Shown in pieces: positions 30,008-39,246 of a DNA stretch of 42,169 nucleotides. Under the pieces are notes generated by a model. That model was given only the letters and a program-made list of their open reading frames with translations. It did no database searches and had not been told where the DNA came from. Each line of letters opens with the position of its first letter. The first letter of the stretch is position 1. A program made the translations under genes and the position numbers. The stretch comes from a bacterium (GTDB taxonomy: Bacteria > Patescibacteriota > Patescibacteriia > Patescibacteriales > GWC2-42-12): NCBI GenBank assembly GCA_030650415.1, contig JAUSEG010000009.1, positions 1 through 42,169 on the forward strand, given 5' to 3'.

Positions 30008-31237
30008 TTATTTCAATCTTTTTACAATCTCTTTTTCTTTTACTATTTCACTCTTATCCTCGCTTCTCTTTTTTAATTCCAAACCGCCGGCTTTTAAGGA
30101 CTTTTCGCTGGCCACCAGCCTAAAGGGCAAACCGATTAAATCCGCGTCGGCGAATTTTGCGCCCGCGCTTATATCTCGGTCGTCATAGAGAACTTCAATA
30201 TTATTTTCCAGCAGATCTTTATAAATTTTCTCCGCCGCTTCGTTTTGCCCTAAAGACAAGAGGTGAACTTTAAACGGCGCGACTTCTTCCGGCCAGATCA
30301 GGCCTTTATCGTCGTGCATTTTTTCCGCGATTACGCCTAAGAGGCGCGAAATGCCAATACCGTAGCAGCCCATGACCGGGTACTTCTTAGTTCCGTCTTT
30401 AGCCGTAAATCCGAGATCAAAATCCTGACCATATTTTTGACCCAAATCAAAAACATTACCCACTTCGGAAGCTTTAGCGCGATTTAATTTGCCGGTTTTG
30501 CACTTAGGGCAAGTCTCTCCGGCTTTCTGTTTAGCGATTTCCTGGTTAACGCAAAAAACGCATTTATCGCAATACAAGATATCGTCTTCGCCCGCGTCGG
30601 TTAAAACCATGAATTCATAAGAAATTTTTTTACTGAAGCTTCCGCCCGAGGCTTCGGTTACTTTGGCGGTTAGACCGAGACGCGCAAAAATTTTTAAATA
30701 GGCCTCTTTGGCTATTTCATAAAATTTATCAAAATCCGCTTGGTCGGCATGAAAGCTATACATATCCTTCATTAGAAATTCTCGTCCGCGCAATAGTCCG
30801 GACTTAGCTCTTAGCTCATCGCGGAATTTCCAATGAATCTGGTAAACATAGAGAGGCAGGTCTTTCTGGCTGCGCGCTCGGCGCATAATCAGGGGAGTAA
30901 CCACCTCTTCTTCGCTCTGTCCCAGAGCGTAATCCTTCTCCGTTCGGCTCTTAATTTTAAACAGTACGTCAATTTTATCCCAGCCGCCGGTAGTTTGCCA
31001 GTTTTCTTTAGGGTGAAGCATGGCCATAAGAATTTCCTGGCCGCCGATTTTATTCATTTCTTCCCGGACAACTTGCTCAATTTTTTGTAGAGAGATAAGC
31101 CCGAGAGGCAGGTAATTATAAACGCCGGCCATAAGTTTTTCAACGAATCCGGCCCGGGTTAAGAGCCGGGCGTTGATCGTTTCTTCGTCTTTCGGAGCAA
31201 AACGTTCGGTCTTAGTAAAGAGTTGGGATTGTTTCAT
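30008..31237 (-). CDS. proS: Prolyl-tRNA synthetase, short form without editing insertion
   Basis: ProRS charges tRNA-Pro. The 409-residue class II enzyme opens MKQSQLFTKTERFAPKDEET and shows motif 1 around GVYNYLPLGL, motif 2 as WKFRDELRAKSGLLRGREFLMKDMYSFH and motif 3 as GCYGIGISRLLGVIAE, followed by a C-terminal anticodon-binding domain (KVHLLSLG...VLYDDRD.SAGAKFADADLIG). Bacterial-type ProRS is usually about 570 residues because of an editing insertion between motifs 2 and 3; here only a short Cys-rich linker (YCDKCVFC and CPKC, apparently a zinc knuckle) occupies that place. Cells with this short form may rely on a separate editing protein, or tolerate Ala-tRNA-Pro. Transcribed with the surface protein genes upstream or separately. 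Confidence 0.95.
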   Translation of the reverse strand: MKQSQLFTKTERFAPKDEETINARLLTRAGFVEKLMAGVYNYLPLGLISLQKIEQVVREEMNKIGGQEILMAMLHPKENWQTTGGWDKIDVLFKIKSRTEKDYALGQSEEEVVTPLIMRRARSQKDLPLYVYQIHWKFRDELRAKSGLLRGREFLMKDMYSFHADQADFDKFYEIAKEAYLKIFARLGLTAKVTEASGGSFSKKISYEFMVLTDAGEDDILYCDKCVFCVNQEIAKQKAGETCPKCKTGKLNRAKASEVGNVFDLGQKYGQDFDLGFTAKDGTKKYPVMGCYGIGISRLLGVIAEKMHDDKGLIWPEEVAPFKVHLLSLGQNEAAEKIYKDLLENNIEVLYDDRDISAGAKFADADLIGLPFRLVASEKSLKAGGLELKKRSEDKSEIVKEKEIVKRLK

Positions 31238-31325
31238 AATTTTAGAAAACTAAAGAAGATTATGTCGTTTAATTTAGTATTTTTTAATTTTAAGACAAGG
31301 CGAGGGGTTTGTCAAAATCTGCTGA

Positions 31326-32189
31326 TTATCGACAATCCTGCGGACAATTTTGCGCCGTTTCGCCTAAATTGCATTGGCCGTTGCCATTGCAATGCGAAGC
31401 GCTCTTTATTTCCGGCAGGCCGGCAATTACAGCCAGACTTTTTTTCAAACTTAGTTCCTGGTAGCCGATTTTTTTGATATTTATATTAACTTCATAAGCG
31501 CCGATTTTATTTAATTTTATTTCCGCTAAATCGTTTTGAATTTTTAAAATCTGTGAATTATTGTCAGGAAATTTAATCCAGCCAGTATTTATCAGCTCGG
31601 TGGTTGAGGGAATAATTTTAACATAAATAGTCTGGCCGGGAAAAAATATGTTTTTTTCTTCACCGCAATTTATATCCGCGCAAAGTTTTAGAGCGGCTGC
31701 CAATATTTTATCGGTGCCTTTTATTTCAATTGTCAGCGATTTGGCATTGATAATCCGTCCTTGTTCTTTAACGTTAGTTTTTATTTTATATTGCCCGGGC
31801 GGCAATGAACGATAAATTAGAGTGGTGAATTCCGCTTTGGCGGTTTGCCCGGGTTTTAATTCTATATCTTTAGTTTGGCCCAGTTCGGAAAAAGCGCCGT
31901 CAGCCGATTGAAAAAAATAAATAATTTGCCATTTTTTTGTTTCCGGAAAAGGATTGTAAATTGCCACTGTAGCAGTGGCTACGTCATTAAGCAGATAAAT
32001 AGTTTTATTCGCCATTAAAATTACTTGGCTTAATGGTTTTATATCGAAGGTTGAGTCGGTTACTCGTTCTGTTTTTAGGGGCTTAATATTTTTATCGAAC
32101 GATTTTTTATAGAAATAAACGCTCGTTCCCGTAGCGACGGCTGCGATAAAAATTAATAATATCGTAAAAAGCAGAGATTTTTTAGTCAT
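31326..32189 (-). CDS. Membrane-anchored surface protein with Cys-rich C-terminal motif
   Basis: A 287-residue exported protein with an N-terminal membrane helix (about residues 6-27). The body is predicted beta-rich and has two or three Ig-like stretches (about 45-150, with ATATVAIYNPF and LPPGQYKIKTNVKEQG; and about 175-255, with FFPGQTIYVKI). It ends with CNGNGQCNLGETAQNCPQDC, the CxDGxCxxxEnxxNCPxDC pattern found at the end of many exported CPR proteins and also present in the 239-residue protein upstream. Function unknown; a scaffold or ligand-binding role at the cell surface is likely. The gene begins 4 bp after the giant surface protein gene and is surely in its operon. Confidence 0.7.
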   Translation of the reverse strand: MTKKSLLFTILLIFIAAVATGTSVYFYKKSFDKNIKPLKTERVTDSTFDIKPLSQVILMANKTIYLLNDVATATVAIYNPFPETKKWQIIYFFQSADGAFSELGQTKDIELKPGQTAKAEFTTLIYRSLPPGQYKIKTNVKEQGRIINAKSLTIEIKGTDKILAAALKLCADINCGEEKNIFFPGQTIYVKIIPSTTELINTGWIKFPDNNSQILKIQNDLAEIKLNKIGAYEVNINIKKIGYQELSLKKSLAVIAGLPEIKSASHCNGNGQCNLGETAQNCPQDCR

Positions 32190-32193
32190 AAAG

Positions 32194-35100
32194 TTAATTA
32201 ATGTTAATAACCGCGGTAGTGATCGCTTGTCCGCCGTTGTTGTCGGTAGCGCGGCAGCGGGGCTTTACCGCGCCGCTAGTATTATAAACATGGGACAGAG
32301 TGGCGCCGGCGGAAAACTCATTGTCATAAACTCCGTCGCCGTCATAATCAATTTCATACTTAGTTATACTGCCGTCATAATCATGGGCCGTGCACCATAA
32401 ATACGCGGTATTGCCTCGACTAATAGTCGTTTGATAGTTGCCGCAACAATTAGAGCCATTGACGGTTAAAGTATTAATCGGTAATTTATTTGCTCCTCCC
32501 CGGTATGCTAAAACTAAGGTTGGATCGCCGTACATTGCGAAAAGTGGCGGGTTGATATTGGCCGCCAAATGTCCAAGATCAATATTCGGGTTGGCCTGCC
32601 ATTGCGAGAAGGGGATATCTGTGCCCAAATAAGCATCGCTGAGGCCAATATCCTCTCTAGCTCCCCAATAAGCTATGCCGCCCTTCCTTAGCCAGTTATA
32701 GCTGAAAGAAGACACGCCGGCGAATTTTCCGGTTGAGCAGGAGCCGGCGCTTCCCCAACTTAAATTTAGATAGGGAATATTATTATAATTTAAACCGCTG
32801 CCTCCGAAGATACCGCAAGACCAACCCATAGCGTTGCCATGAGAAAAGTAAATATTAAACTGTTTGTCGATTAAAGAGTTATATGTATAATCATTTGGAC
32901 TAAACGAATTAACTACTTGGGCGGAATTATTTTGGGTAATAATCGCTTGATCCGGGTTGCAGCTTAGGTTGGCGCTGATATAGAATTTATTAAATAGCGG
33001 ATTGGGATAAAATTTATTAAATAACTCTTCATAAAAAATCGCGCGAGCCGCGTAAGAAAAGGTGTCGGCGCTGGAAATACCCGTGATTCTGGCTTTATAA
33101 TAGCTTCCGGCCGGTAAGTTTTCGCTGATTTTATCGCCGGATGACATAATGGTTAAATATAGCGAACCGGTGGGGAAAAGATCATTTCTTTTATCCAAAT
33201 CGGAATTATTATTAAATAAAATTACTTCTCCTTTGGCGGCGGCCAAATACGGCGCGGCTAAAGACAAACGCTGGAGGAGCTGATAGATCGTTCCGCCCTT
33301 ATCGGTACTATACCAATCCGGCGCCGGCTGGGCGTAATCGGCGTTTAGGTCGCTAGAGTCAACTAAAATAATCTTATCGGTATTGGTTTTATTAATATAC
33401 CAGCGCTGTAATTCTTCAATTGAATAATTAATTTTCACGCCGGCGCCGGTGTTGATGAAATTATTAGTTGCCGCGTCCAAGCCGCCGACGGTATAAACTA
33501 CTTTACCGTTAATTAGCGTTTGATAAGCAGCTAAATTAGTTGAGTTAATGAAAATTAACGGCGCGTTTTTATATGAAGCGAGCAAGGCGCCGATTAAACC
33601 GGCTTGATAATTATCGCGATCAACTAAGACTAAGCTCTTAATCGTCTGCCAATAAGAAAAATAATCCGACGGGCTTATATTTGAAATATTGCCCGCCGCT
33701 AATCCGGCGCCGAAAGGTTTGGCTCCGACTAAAGCGGAGTTCGCTTTCCAGTGCGTAGCGCCGACGGTGGTTAGATGATTCGGTTCAGACATTTGCAGAA
33801 AATTAATCGTTGAATCAATATCAATATCCGAACCTCCGCTATCTTCATGATAAACCAGCAGCGGATATTTATTGCCAGGCCAGACGGCGATTGGCGTTAA
33901 ACTCAAAACATCCTGCCAATTCTTATGCGAAATCAAAAAACTTTCTTTAGCCGCGTATTTAGACGGATTTTTTGTGTTGGCGAAGTTTGGCGCTGAGTTT
34001 ACCGTTAAATTTATATTAGCGGTTTGCACAGTGTTATTTTGATCTCGAACCGACAAAGTTATGAGATGATTTCCCGCGGCGAGAGCCGAAGTATAAAAAT
34101 TAGCCTGCGCCGAAAGATTCCCGCCATTACTCGAACTCCATTGATATGCGTATGGGCTAACACCGCCGGATGCCGTCGCCGTAAAATGAACCAGGCTGTC
34201 GCCATTATAAAAATTACTGTTGCTGGCCGGAGTATTTATATTTACATTTATGCCGGTGGGAGCGCTAACAGTAAGATTAACGGTTTTATTTACAGTTTGG
34301 CCGGCATTATCTCGGACGGTGAAAGTAATCAGATGATTGCCAACCGCTAAATTATTTTTATTGAAATTTGGCGATATCTGGCTGGTAAAGATTTGGTTGC
34401 CGATGTTTGAACTCCAGGTATAAGTCTTCGGCTCAACGCCGCCGGTTACATTAGCTTGAAAAGCGATATTATTGCCTTGGGCAAAAGACGAATTATTAGC
34501 CGGAAAAATTATGGTTGCGCCTAAAGCCGGCGCCGAATTTATTTGAATATGTATTTGCTTACTGGCTGTCAGAGGCGCTAATAAATTATTATCGGTTGCA
34601 GTTACGGTAATAGTATGTACGCCCACCGAAAGCTTATCAGATTGAAAATTAATAGTATTGCCGACTTGGGGCGTAAAATCGCCATCACGGTTAGAAAGCC
34701 AAGTTACTCTATGGGGCAAGATTCCACCCGTAATCATCGCCGAAAATGGAATAGCCGAACCAAAATCAAAAGCGCGGCCTTCTGCCGGATTAACTCTTAT
34801 CGCCAAATCAACGATTTTTGTTTTATGAGTACTTACGGCGGTCTGGCCGGCGCTATCAGTAACCGTTACTTTAATAATATGTTCGCCTAAAGCCCAGCCG
34901 GAAATATCAACCAACGGCCATTGGTTATTGGAAAAATCATTAGCTTTGTCAGAGTTCCAAAGAAAAGCGTATGGCTGAACTCCGCCCTGCGCAATGGCGC
35001 TAAAGTTTGCCGGCTGGCTCTTAGGCAATTCTTCTCGCAACATCATAATTTGCGCGGTTAGCGAACCGGCCGGTAATACCTCAATCACTATATTATTGCT

Positions 35101-35889
35101 GGCGACAGCCGCGTTGGCGTCGGTAACTTCTAAGGAAATTGCCTGATTGCCGACGTTTAATAATAGCGGGTTAATCATAATATTCGGCAGATTGCCGCCA
35201 AGCGGAAGATTATTATTTTTCCAAGCATAATTATACGGCGGTTTGCCGCCATAAGCAACGGCTTGAACATCTATCATGGGTCCGTCCTTGGAAGTTTTAA
35301 AACCGGTGTTCGGATTAGTGATAGCCGCGTATAAACAATCCTGCGCTTCTGTCGGTTTATTGGCGGTCGTGCCGCAGCTGTTGGCATCGATGCAGGTTCT
35401 GGTCTGCTGGCCGGCGCTGCAAGCCGACCAATTTCCGCAAGACCAATTTTCCGTTGTTAGATCGCCATTTAAACAATCTTCGTCAACGCCATTGCCGCAG
35501 ATTTTCGTGGCGTAGGGGTGGACAGCGGGATTATTGTTATTGCAATCACCGGATTTGGGGCAGCCGGTTGAACCGGTTGCGCCATAGCCGTCTTTGTCCG
35601 TGTCGATGCAGCTTGACGCGCCCTGGCAAAAACCGTTTCTGCAGGTTCTTCCGGTGGCGGCGCAGTTAGTCGTATTGCACCATTCATAATCCGGATCAGC
35701 ATCACAGTCGCCGCAAGTTATGATTAGATTAGGAATTTTAGGATTACATTTGTCCGGTTCACCAAAATTGCAATAAAAGGTGCCGGCACCGAACGAGGAT
35801 TGAGAGAAGAATGTCAGAAAAAAAACCAGAGAAAAAAAGCCAACGCAAAATAAGCGCCAGAATGATTTTTCTTTAAAAAAATTAGGCAT
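32194..35889 (-). CDS. Giant secreted protein with Ig/PKD repeats and gingipain-like (C25) protease region
   Basis: A 1231-residue exported protein. In order: signal peptide (about 1-35), Cys-rich head (40-90), a MopE-type metal-binding motif DTDKDGYGATGSTGC...DCNNNNPAVHP...CGNGVDEDC (94-139), a thrombospondin-type stretch ENWSCGNWSACSAGQQTRTC (147-166), five Ig/PKD-like repeats (about 190-635, each with GGxxPYxYxW and HxITxTVxD), a region resembling cell-wall-binding repeat 2 (LVLVDRDNYQAGLIGALLAS and VVYTVGGLDAAT, 753-806), and a domain with YFSHGNAMGW (His1017) and GSAGSCSTGKF (Cys1051). The His-Cys spacing of 34 matches gingipain-type C25 proteases, as do KGGIAYWGARE and MYGDPTLVLAY. A PKD domain closes it (1165-1231). 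Protease activity is inference; second gene pair of a surface operon. Confidence 0.75.
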   Translation of the reverse strand: MPNFFKEKSFWRLFCVGFFSLVFFLTFFSQSSFGAGTFYCNFGEPDKCNPKIPNLIITCGDCDADPDYEWCNTTNCAATGRTCRNGFCQGASSCIDTDKDGYGATGSTGCPKSGDCNNNNPAVHPYATKICGNGVDEDCLNGDLTTENWSCGNWSACSAGQQTRTCIDANSCGTTANKPTEAQDCLYAAITNPNTGFKTSKDGPMIDVQAVAYGGKPPYNYAWKNNNLPLGGNLPNIMINPLLLNVGNQAISLEVTDANAAVASNNIVIEVLPAGSLTAQIMMLREELPKSQPANFSAIAQGGVQPYAFLWNSDKANDFSNNQWPLVDISGWALGEHIIKVTVTDSAGQTAVSTHKTKIVDLAIRVNPAEGRAFDFGSAIPFSAMITGGILPHRVTWLSNRDGDFTPQVGNTINFQSDKLSVGVHTITVTATDNNLLAPLTASKQIHIQINSAPALGATIIFPANNSSFAQGNNIAFQANVTGGVEPKTYTWSSNIGNQIFTSQISPNFNKNNLAVGNHLITFTVRDNAGQTVNKTVNLTVSAPTGINVNINTPASNSNFYNGDSLVHFTATASGGVSPYAYQWSSSNGGNLSAQANFYTSALAAGNHLITLSVRDQNNTVQTANINLTVNSAPNFANTKNPSKYAAKESFLISHKNWQDVLSLTPIAVWPGNKYPLLVYHEDSGGSDIDIDSTINFLQMSEPNHLTTVGATHWKANSALVGAKPFGAGLAAGNISNISPSDYFSYWQTIKSLVLVDRDNYQAGLIGALLASYKNAPLIFINSTNLAAYQTLINGKVVYTVGGLDAATNNFINTGAGVKINYSIEELQRWYINKTNTDKIILVDSSDLNADYAQPAPDWYSTDKGGTIYQLLQRLSLAAPYLAAAKGEVILFNNNSDLDKRNDLFPTGSLYLTIMSSGDKISENLPAGSYYKARITGISSADTFSYAARAIFYEELFNKFYPNPLFNKFYISANLSCNPDQAIITQNNSAQVVNSFSPNDYTYNSLIDKQFNIYFSHGNAMGWSCGIFGGSGLNYNNIPYLNLSWGSAGSCSTGKFAGVSSFSYNWLRKGGIAYWGAREDIGLSDAYLGTDIPFSQWQANPNIDLGHLAANINPPLFAMYGDPTLVLAYRGGANKLPINTLTVNGSNCCGNYQTTISRGNTAYLWCTAHDYDGSITKYEIDYDGDGVYDNEFSAGATLSHVYNTSGAVKPRCRATDNNGGQAITTAVININ

Positions 35890-35914
35890 AGAATAGTATT
35901 AAAATTGTAAATCA

Positions 35915-36634
35915 CTAAATAGTAGGCTCTCCACCTTCTTTTCTTCCTCTAATATAAAAGATTGAACCGATGATAATTAAAAAGATGGCCAAAGCACCGG
36001 CAATAAGCCAGAAGAAGAGCGCTGAGCTTGATTTTTTTTCCGGAGTTAATAAGTTCGCTGCGGTTGCGGCTTTTTGACAATCCGGGTCGGTACCGATTTG
36101 TTCTTCATTACACCAATCGTCTTTGCCGCCGGCCAGACAATCTTTCGGGCAATTTTCAAAACTTTCATGATCCTGGCAAACCTTATCGCCACAGACATCG
36201 CCAAAATAACCAATATCCGCCTGATCCAGTTTAGTATTGTCCGGACCGTATAAAATTAATAGTTTACCGTCTTTATGATAAGCCAAACTGATAATTTCCG
36301 TTACATCATCCAAAATTATCGGCGCGGTCGGAGATTTATCGCCTTCAAGCGGCGGAGGCGGCATTAAGGTCCTAGAGATATTAAATTTAGTTTGCTCTAA
36401 AATTTTATTGGTGAAAGACCGCAATTCAATAGTATATAGTTTGTCAACTGGTAAATTTCCCGAACTATTGGTTCGAGGGTAGCCGTCTTTAACAATGATA
36501 TTATTAATAGTAACCGCGCCTTTTAGATAGCGAATATTAATTTCATAAATTTTGGTTTTTGTTTCCGCTTGAGCCGGTAAACTAACTAAGATAAAAAAAA
36601 TCGCCGGCAAAATAAAAAATAAAATACGTTTCAT
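35915..36634 (-). CDS. C-terminally anchored surface protein with CGDxxC motif
   Basis: A 239-residue exported protein. It has a cleavable signal peptide (about residues 1-23, ending AQAE), a beta-rich domain of about 100 residues, a Pro-rich turn MPPPPLEGDK, then the motif CGDKVCQDHESFENCPKDC (about 149-167) followed by a second Cys cluster (WCNEEQIGTDPDC), and a C-terminal membrane helix (about 206-228, FFWLIAGALAIFLIIIGSIFYI) with a basic stop-transfer end RGRKEGG. The layout suggests a protein held in the membrane by its C-terminus with the rest outside. It is encoded between the two proteases (13- and 25-bp gaps), so it may anchor or chaperone them; this is inference. Confidence 0.72.
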   Translation of the reverse strand: MKRILFFILPAIFFILVSLPAQAETKTKIYEINIRYLKGAVTINNIIVKDGYPRTNSSGNLPVDKLYTIELRSFTNKILEQTKFNISRTLMPPPPLEGDKSPTAPIILDDVTEIISLAYHKDGKLLILYGPDNTKLDQADIGYFGDVCGDKVCQDHESFENCPKDCLAGGKDDWCNEEQIGTDPDCQKAATAANLLTPEKKSSSALFFWLIAGALAIFLIIIGSIFYIRGRKEGGEPTI

Positions 36635-36647
36635 ATTGTTGCAGTTA

Positions 36648-38255
36648 TTAATTATATGGGTGGTTAATAAATATTTTATTTATAACATCTGAATTTACCG
36701 GGCCAAAACCGGTATTGCCTCCGATAACTCGCATTATGCCGTTATCAATCGAGCGGTACCAATTATCGTAAGTGCAGCCCCCCCATGGTTCACTTGCCGG
36801 TAGACATTGATTTGAGATGGAACTCCATTTCACGCAACCGGCAGTATCATCGCAGTTCGGGTCGTCGTTGGTACCAGCAGAACCGTTACCCTGATAGGCT
36901 GTATATTCATCTCTTAAACCGGCGAAAGAATGGCCGAATTCGTGGATTGCTACTCCTGAGTCGCCTTTATATGACATGGCGAAATGATCTCCAATATAAC
37001 CGCCTCCGCCATAGATATCGCTGTTCATTAAAACTATTATTTCGTCAGGATAAAAATCACAAGCCGAAGCGACTATGCTTCGAACGAAGGCTCTATCATC
37101 GCAAGAAATCAACCGAGCAATGCCTCCGTAACCATAATCGCATCTTAAGTCAACCGTATTATCTATTCGGTGAATATTTATTTTTGCTTTTTGTGTCATA
37201 AATGGCTCGGTGGCTAGAAAAGCGTCGGAAAAAGTCTTTACTGTAGCGGCGAAAGCAGTCAAATCGTTAGCCGTATAATTATCTCCGATATAGACTATGT
37301 CTAATTTATCATCGCTGTCGCCATTATCAACTACAGAAGTACAAGTAGTACCGGACGGGTTGGTTACAGTTATACTGAGTGGGGGTGGGGAAAATGGATA
37401 TGGGACATTGCCGATTCTTAATTCAAAAGTTATTTTTCCGATCGATCCAAGAGTTATGGCGTTTGCCCAGACACCGTCGTTAGCTATAGCGAGAGGAAAG
37501 GGATCGCCGTCGCCATGAGCGCCGTCATCATAGAGCGTCGCGACAAAGACCGAAGCGCCGCCGTTGACTTTGCTATAAAGGTCGACGTTGTTTAACGTAT
37601 TAGGAGTAGGAGTTATTCGAACTTTGAAAGTAGGCCTGCTATTTAAAGTAAAAGAGTTATTTTGGGCTGGATCTGGATAAATAACGGTAATTGATGGGGC
37701 GCCGCAAGTTTCTCTTGAGGTTGGCCTGTTTATGGGTGTGGGACAGTTATTAGCGTCGGTGCAGATACGATCTTTATAGCCTTCGACGCAAGCCGACCAA
37801 TTTCCGCAAGTCCAGTTTTCCGTTGTTAAATCGCCATTTAAACAATCTTCATCAATGCCATTGCCACAAGTTTCTGTGGCACCGGGATGAACGTCGCGAT
37901 TATTGTTATTGCAATCACCGGATTTGGGGCAGCCGGTTGAACCGGTAGCGCCATAGCCATCGCCGTCCGAGTCTATGCAACTAGAGCTGGCTTGGCAAGC
38001 CCCGTTACTACAGACCTCTCCGATGTCGCAACTATCGGTATTGCACCATTCTCTATATCCATCAGCATCGCATTCTTTGCAAGTTTGGATTAAATTAGGA
38101 ATTTTGCTATTGCATCTTGTCAAATTTAGAGGACTACAATAATCAGAATTGGCGGCAAACGACGGCAGAGAAAAAAAGCTTATAAAAAAAACCACAGAAA
38201 GAATTCCGGTGGCGCATAAATGCCAAGAAAATTTTTCTTTAAAAAATTTAAGCAT
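36648..38255 (-). CDS. Secreted M64 (IgA peptidase-like) zinc metalloprotease
   Basis: A 535-residue exported protease. After a signal peptide (about 1-35, ending SFAAN) it has the same head as the giant neighbour: Cys-rich segment, MopE-type motif DSDGDGYGATGSTGC...CGNGIDEDC (95-138) and thrombospondin-like ENWTCGNWSACVEG (146-159). An Ig-like part follows (190-300). The peptidase M64 domain starts at DKLDIVYIGDNYTANDLTAF and includes INIHRIDN, RCDYGYGG, IIVLMNSDIYGGGGYIG and the zinc motif AIHEFGHSFAGLRDEY (His438, His442; Asp449 as likely third ligand, Glu439 catalytic). M64 enzymes cleave host proteins such as immunoglobulin in other bacteria; the substrate here is unknown. It is the first gene of the surface operon. 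Confidence 0.87.
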   Translation of the reverse strand: MLKFFKEKFSWHLCATGILSVVFFISFFSLPSFAANSDYCSPLNLTRCNSKIPNLIQTCKECDADGYREWCNTDSCDIGEVCSNGACQASSSCIDSDGDGYGATGSTGCPKSGDCNNNNRDVHPGATETCGNGIDEDCLNGDLTTENWTCGNWSACVEGYKDRICTDANNCPTPINRPTSRETCGAPSITVIYPDPAQNNSFTLNSRPTFKVRITPTPNTLNNVDLYSKVNGGASVFVATLYDDGAHGDGDPFPLAIANDGVWANAITLGSIGKITFELRIGNVPYPFSPPPLSITVTNPSGTTCTSVVDNGDSDDKLDIVYIGDNYTANDLTAFAATVKTFSDAFLATEPFMTQKAKINIHRIDNTVDLRCDYGYGGIARLISCDDRAFVRSIVASACDFYPDEIIVLMNSDIYGGGGYIGDHFAMSYKGDSGVAIHEFGHSFAGLRDEYTAYQGNGSAGTNDDPNCDDTAGCVKWSSISNQCLPASEPWGGCTYDNWYRSIDNGIMRVIGGNTGFGPVNSDVINKIFINHPYN

Positions 38256-38336
38256 AGCTTAAGTATTAAAATTATAAATTGCCTGACAATTTTTATGGGA
38301 TAGAGGCATGAGACGATAAGCGTTTTTTACTTATAT

Positions 38337-38366
38337 ATTATAACATATTTTCTGGCTGCTATACAA
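38337..38366 (-). promoter_or_regulatory. Possible promoter of the surface protease operon
   Basis: Minus strand: TATAAT (38342-38337) with a weak TTGTAT (38366-38361) at 18 bp. The leader to the M64 start would be about 75 nt. Confidence 0.4.
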
Positions 38367-38440
38367 ACTTAATAATTTTTAATGCAAATAAGCAATAAAA
38401 TAAAAATATTTAAGTCCGACTCCTCTTATCGCGCGGACAG

Positions 38441-38469
38441 TTTACGATTTATTAATCTTAGAGTAATAT
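38441..38469 (+). promoter_or_regulatory. Possible promoter of the ABC operon
   Basis: TTTACG (38441-38446), 17 bp, TAATAT (38464-38469), 22 nt before the ATPase start. Only moderate matches. The rest of the 236-bp divergent gap holds nothing else that I can identify. Confidence 0.35.
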
Positions 38470-38491
38470 ATAGGTAGCCTAATAAAATATT

Positions 38492-39238
38492 ATGTCCGAG
38501 AAAATCGTTTTAAAAGTCAGTAATCTGGCAAAACAATACCAAGAGCTTAGGGCCGTAGATAATATTTCATTTTCTATTAAGGCCGGAGAAATCGTCGGGC
38601 TTTTAGGCCCTAATGGCGCCGGTAAGACCACCACGATTAATATGATTCTGGGAATTCTTGAGCCCAGCGCCGGCTTGATTGAAATTTCCGGTAAAGATTT
38701 AAAAAATAATCGCTGCCAGGTTAGCCGCCAGATTAATTTTTCCGCGGTCTATGCTCAACTGCCCGGCAATTTAACCGTGCGCCAAAATCTGTATATTTTC
38801 GGTTTGCTTTATGGCGTTAGAAATTTAAAGGCCAGGATTGATTTCTTGCTTAAAGATTTTGCTTTGGAAAAATTTTCTAAAACCAGAACCGGACTGCTGT
38901 CTTCGGGCGAAGCCAGCCGCCTTAATTTAGCCAAGGCGGTAATCAATAAGCCTTACTTATTATTACTTGACGAGCCAACCGCGTCCTTAGATCCGAGTAT
39001 TGCCCAGATAATCAGGCAGAAAATAAAAACCTATGTTAATCAAACCGGTTCGGCCGTACTTTGGACATCGCATAATATGGCGGAGATTACGGACGTCTGC
39101 GATCGGGTGATCTTTATGTCGCATGGCAGAATTTTGCTTTCCGGCGATCCGAAAACCTTACCGGCCGAACACGATAAAAAAGATTTGGAGGAGTTATTTA
39201 TTGCCGTAGCCAGAGAGCCTTTAAGCTTTGATAAATAA
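38492..39238 (+). CDS. ABC transporter ATP-binding protein (ABC-2 type)
   Basis: A 248-residue ABC ATPase that energises the membrane protein encoded next. Motifs: Walker A GPNGAGKTTT (about residues 39-48), Q-loop YAQLPGNLT, signature LLSSGEASRLNLAKA (LSSGE instead of LSGGQ), Walker B LLLLDEPTASLDP and H-loop WTSHNMAEI. The pattern and the partner point to an exporter of the ABC-2 class (drugs, polysaccharides or lipids). A REPIN-like element separates it from the permease, yet both genes point the same way. Start ATG 38492; no Shine-Dalgarno. Confidence 0.92.
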   Translation: MSEKIVLKVSNLAKQYQELRAVDNISFSIKAGEIVGLLGPNGAGKTTTINMILGILEPSAGLIEISGKDLKNNRCQVSRQINFSAVYAQLPGNLTVRQNLYIFGLLYGVRNLKARIDFLLKDFALEKFSKTRTGLLSSGEASRLNLAKAVINKPYLLLLDEPTASLDPSIAQIIRQKIKTYVNQTGSAVLWTSHNMAEITDVCDRVIFMSHGRILLSGDPKTLPAEHDKKDLEELFIAVAREPLSFDK

Positions 39239-39246
39239 CTTTTTTT

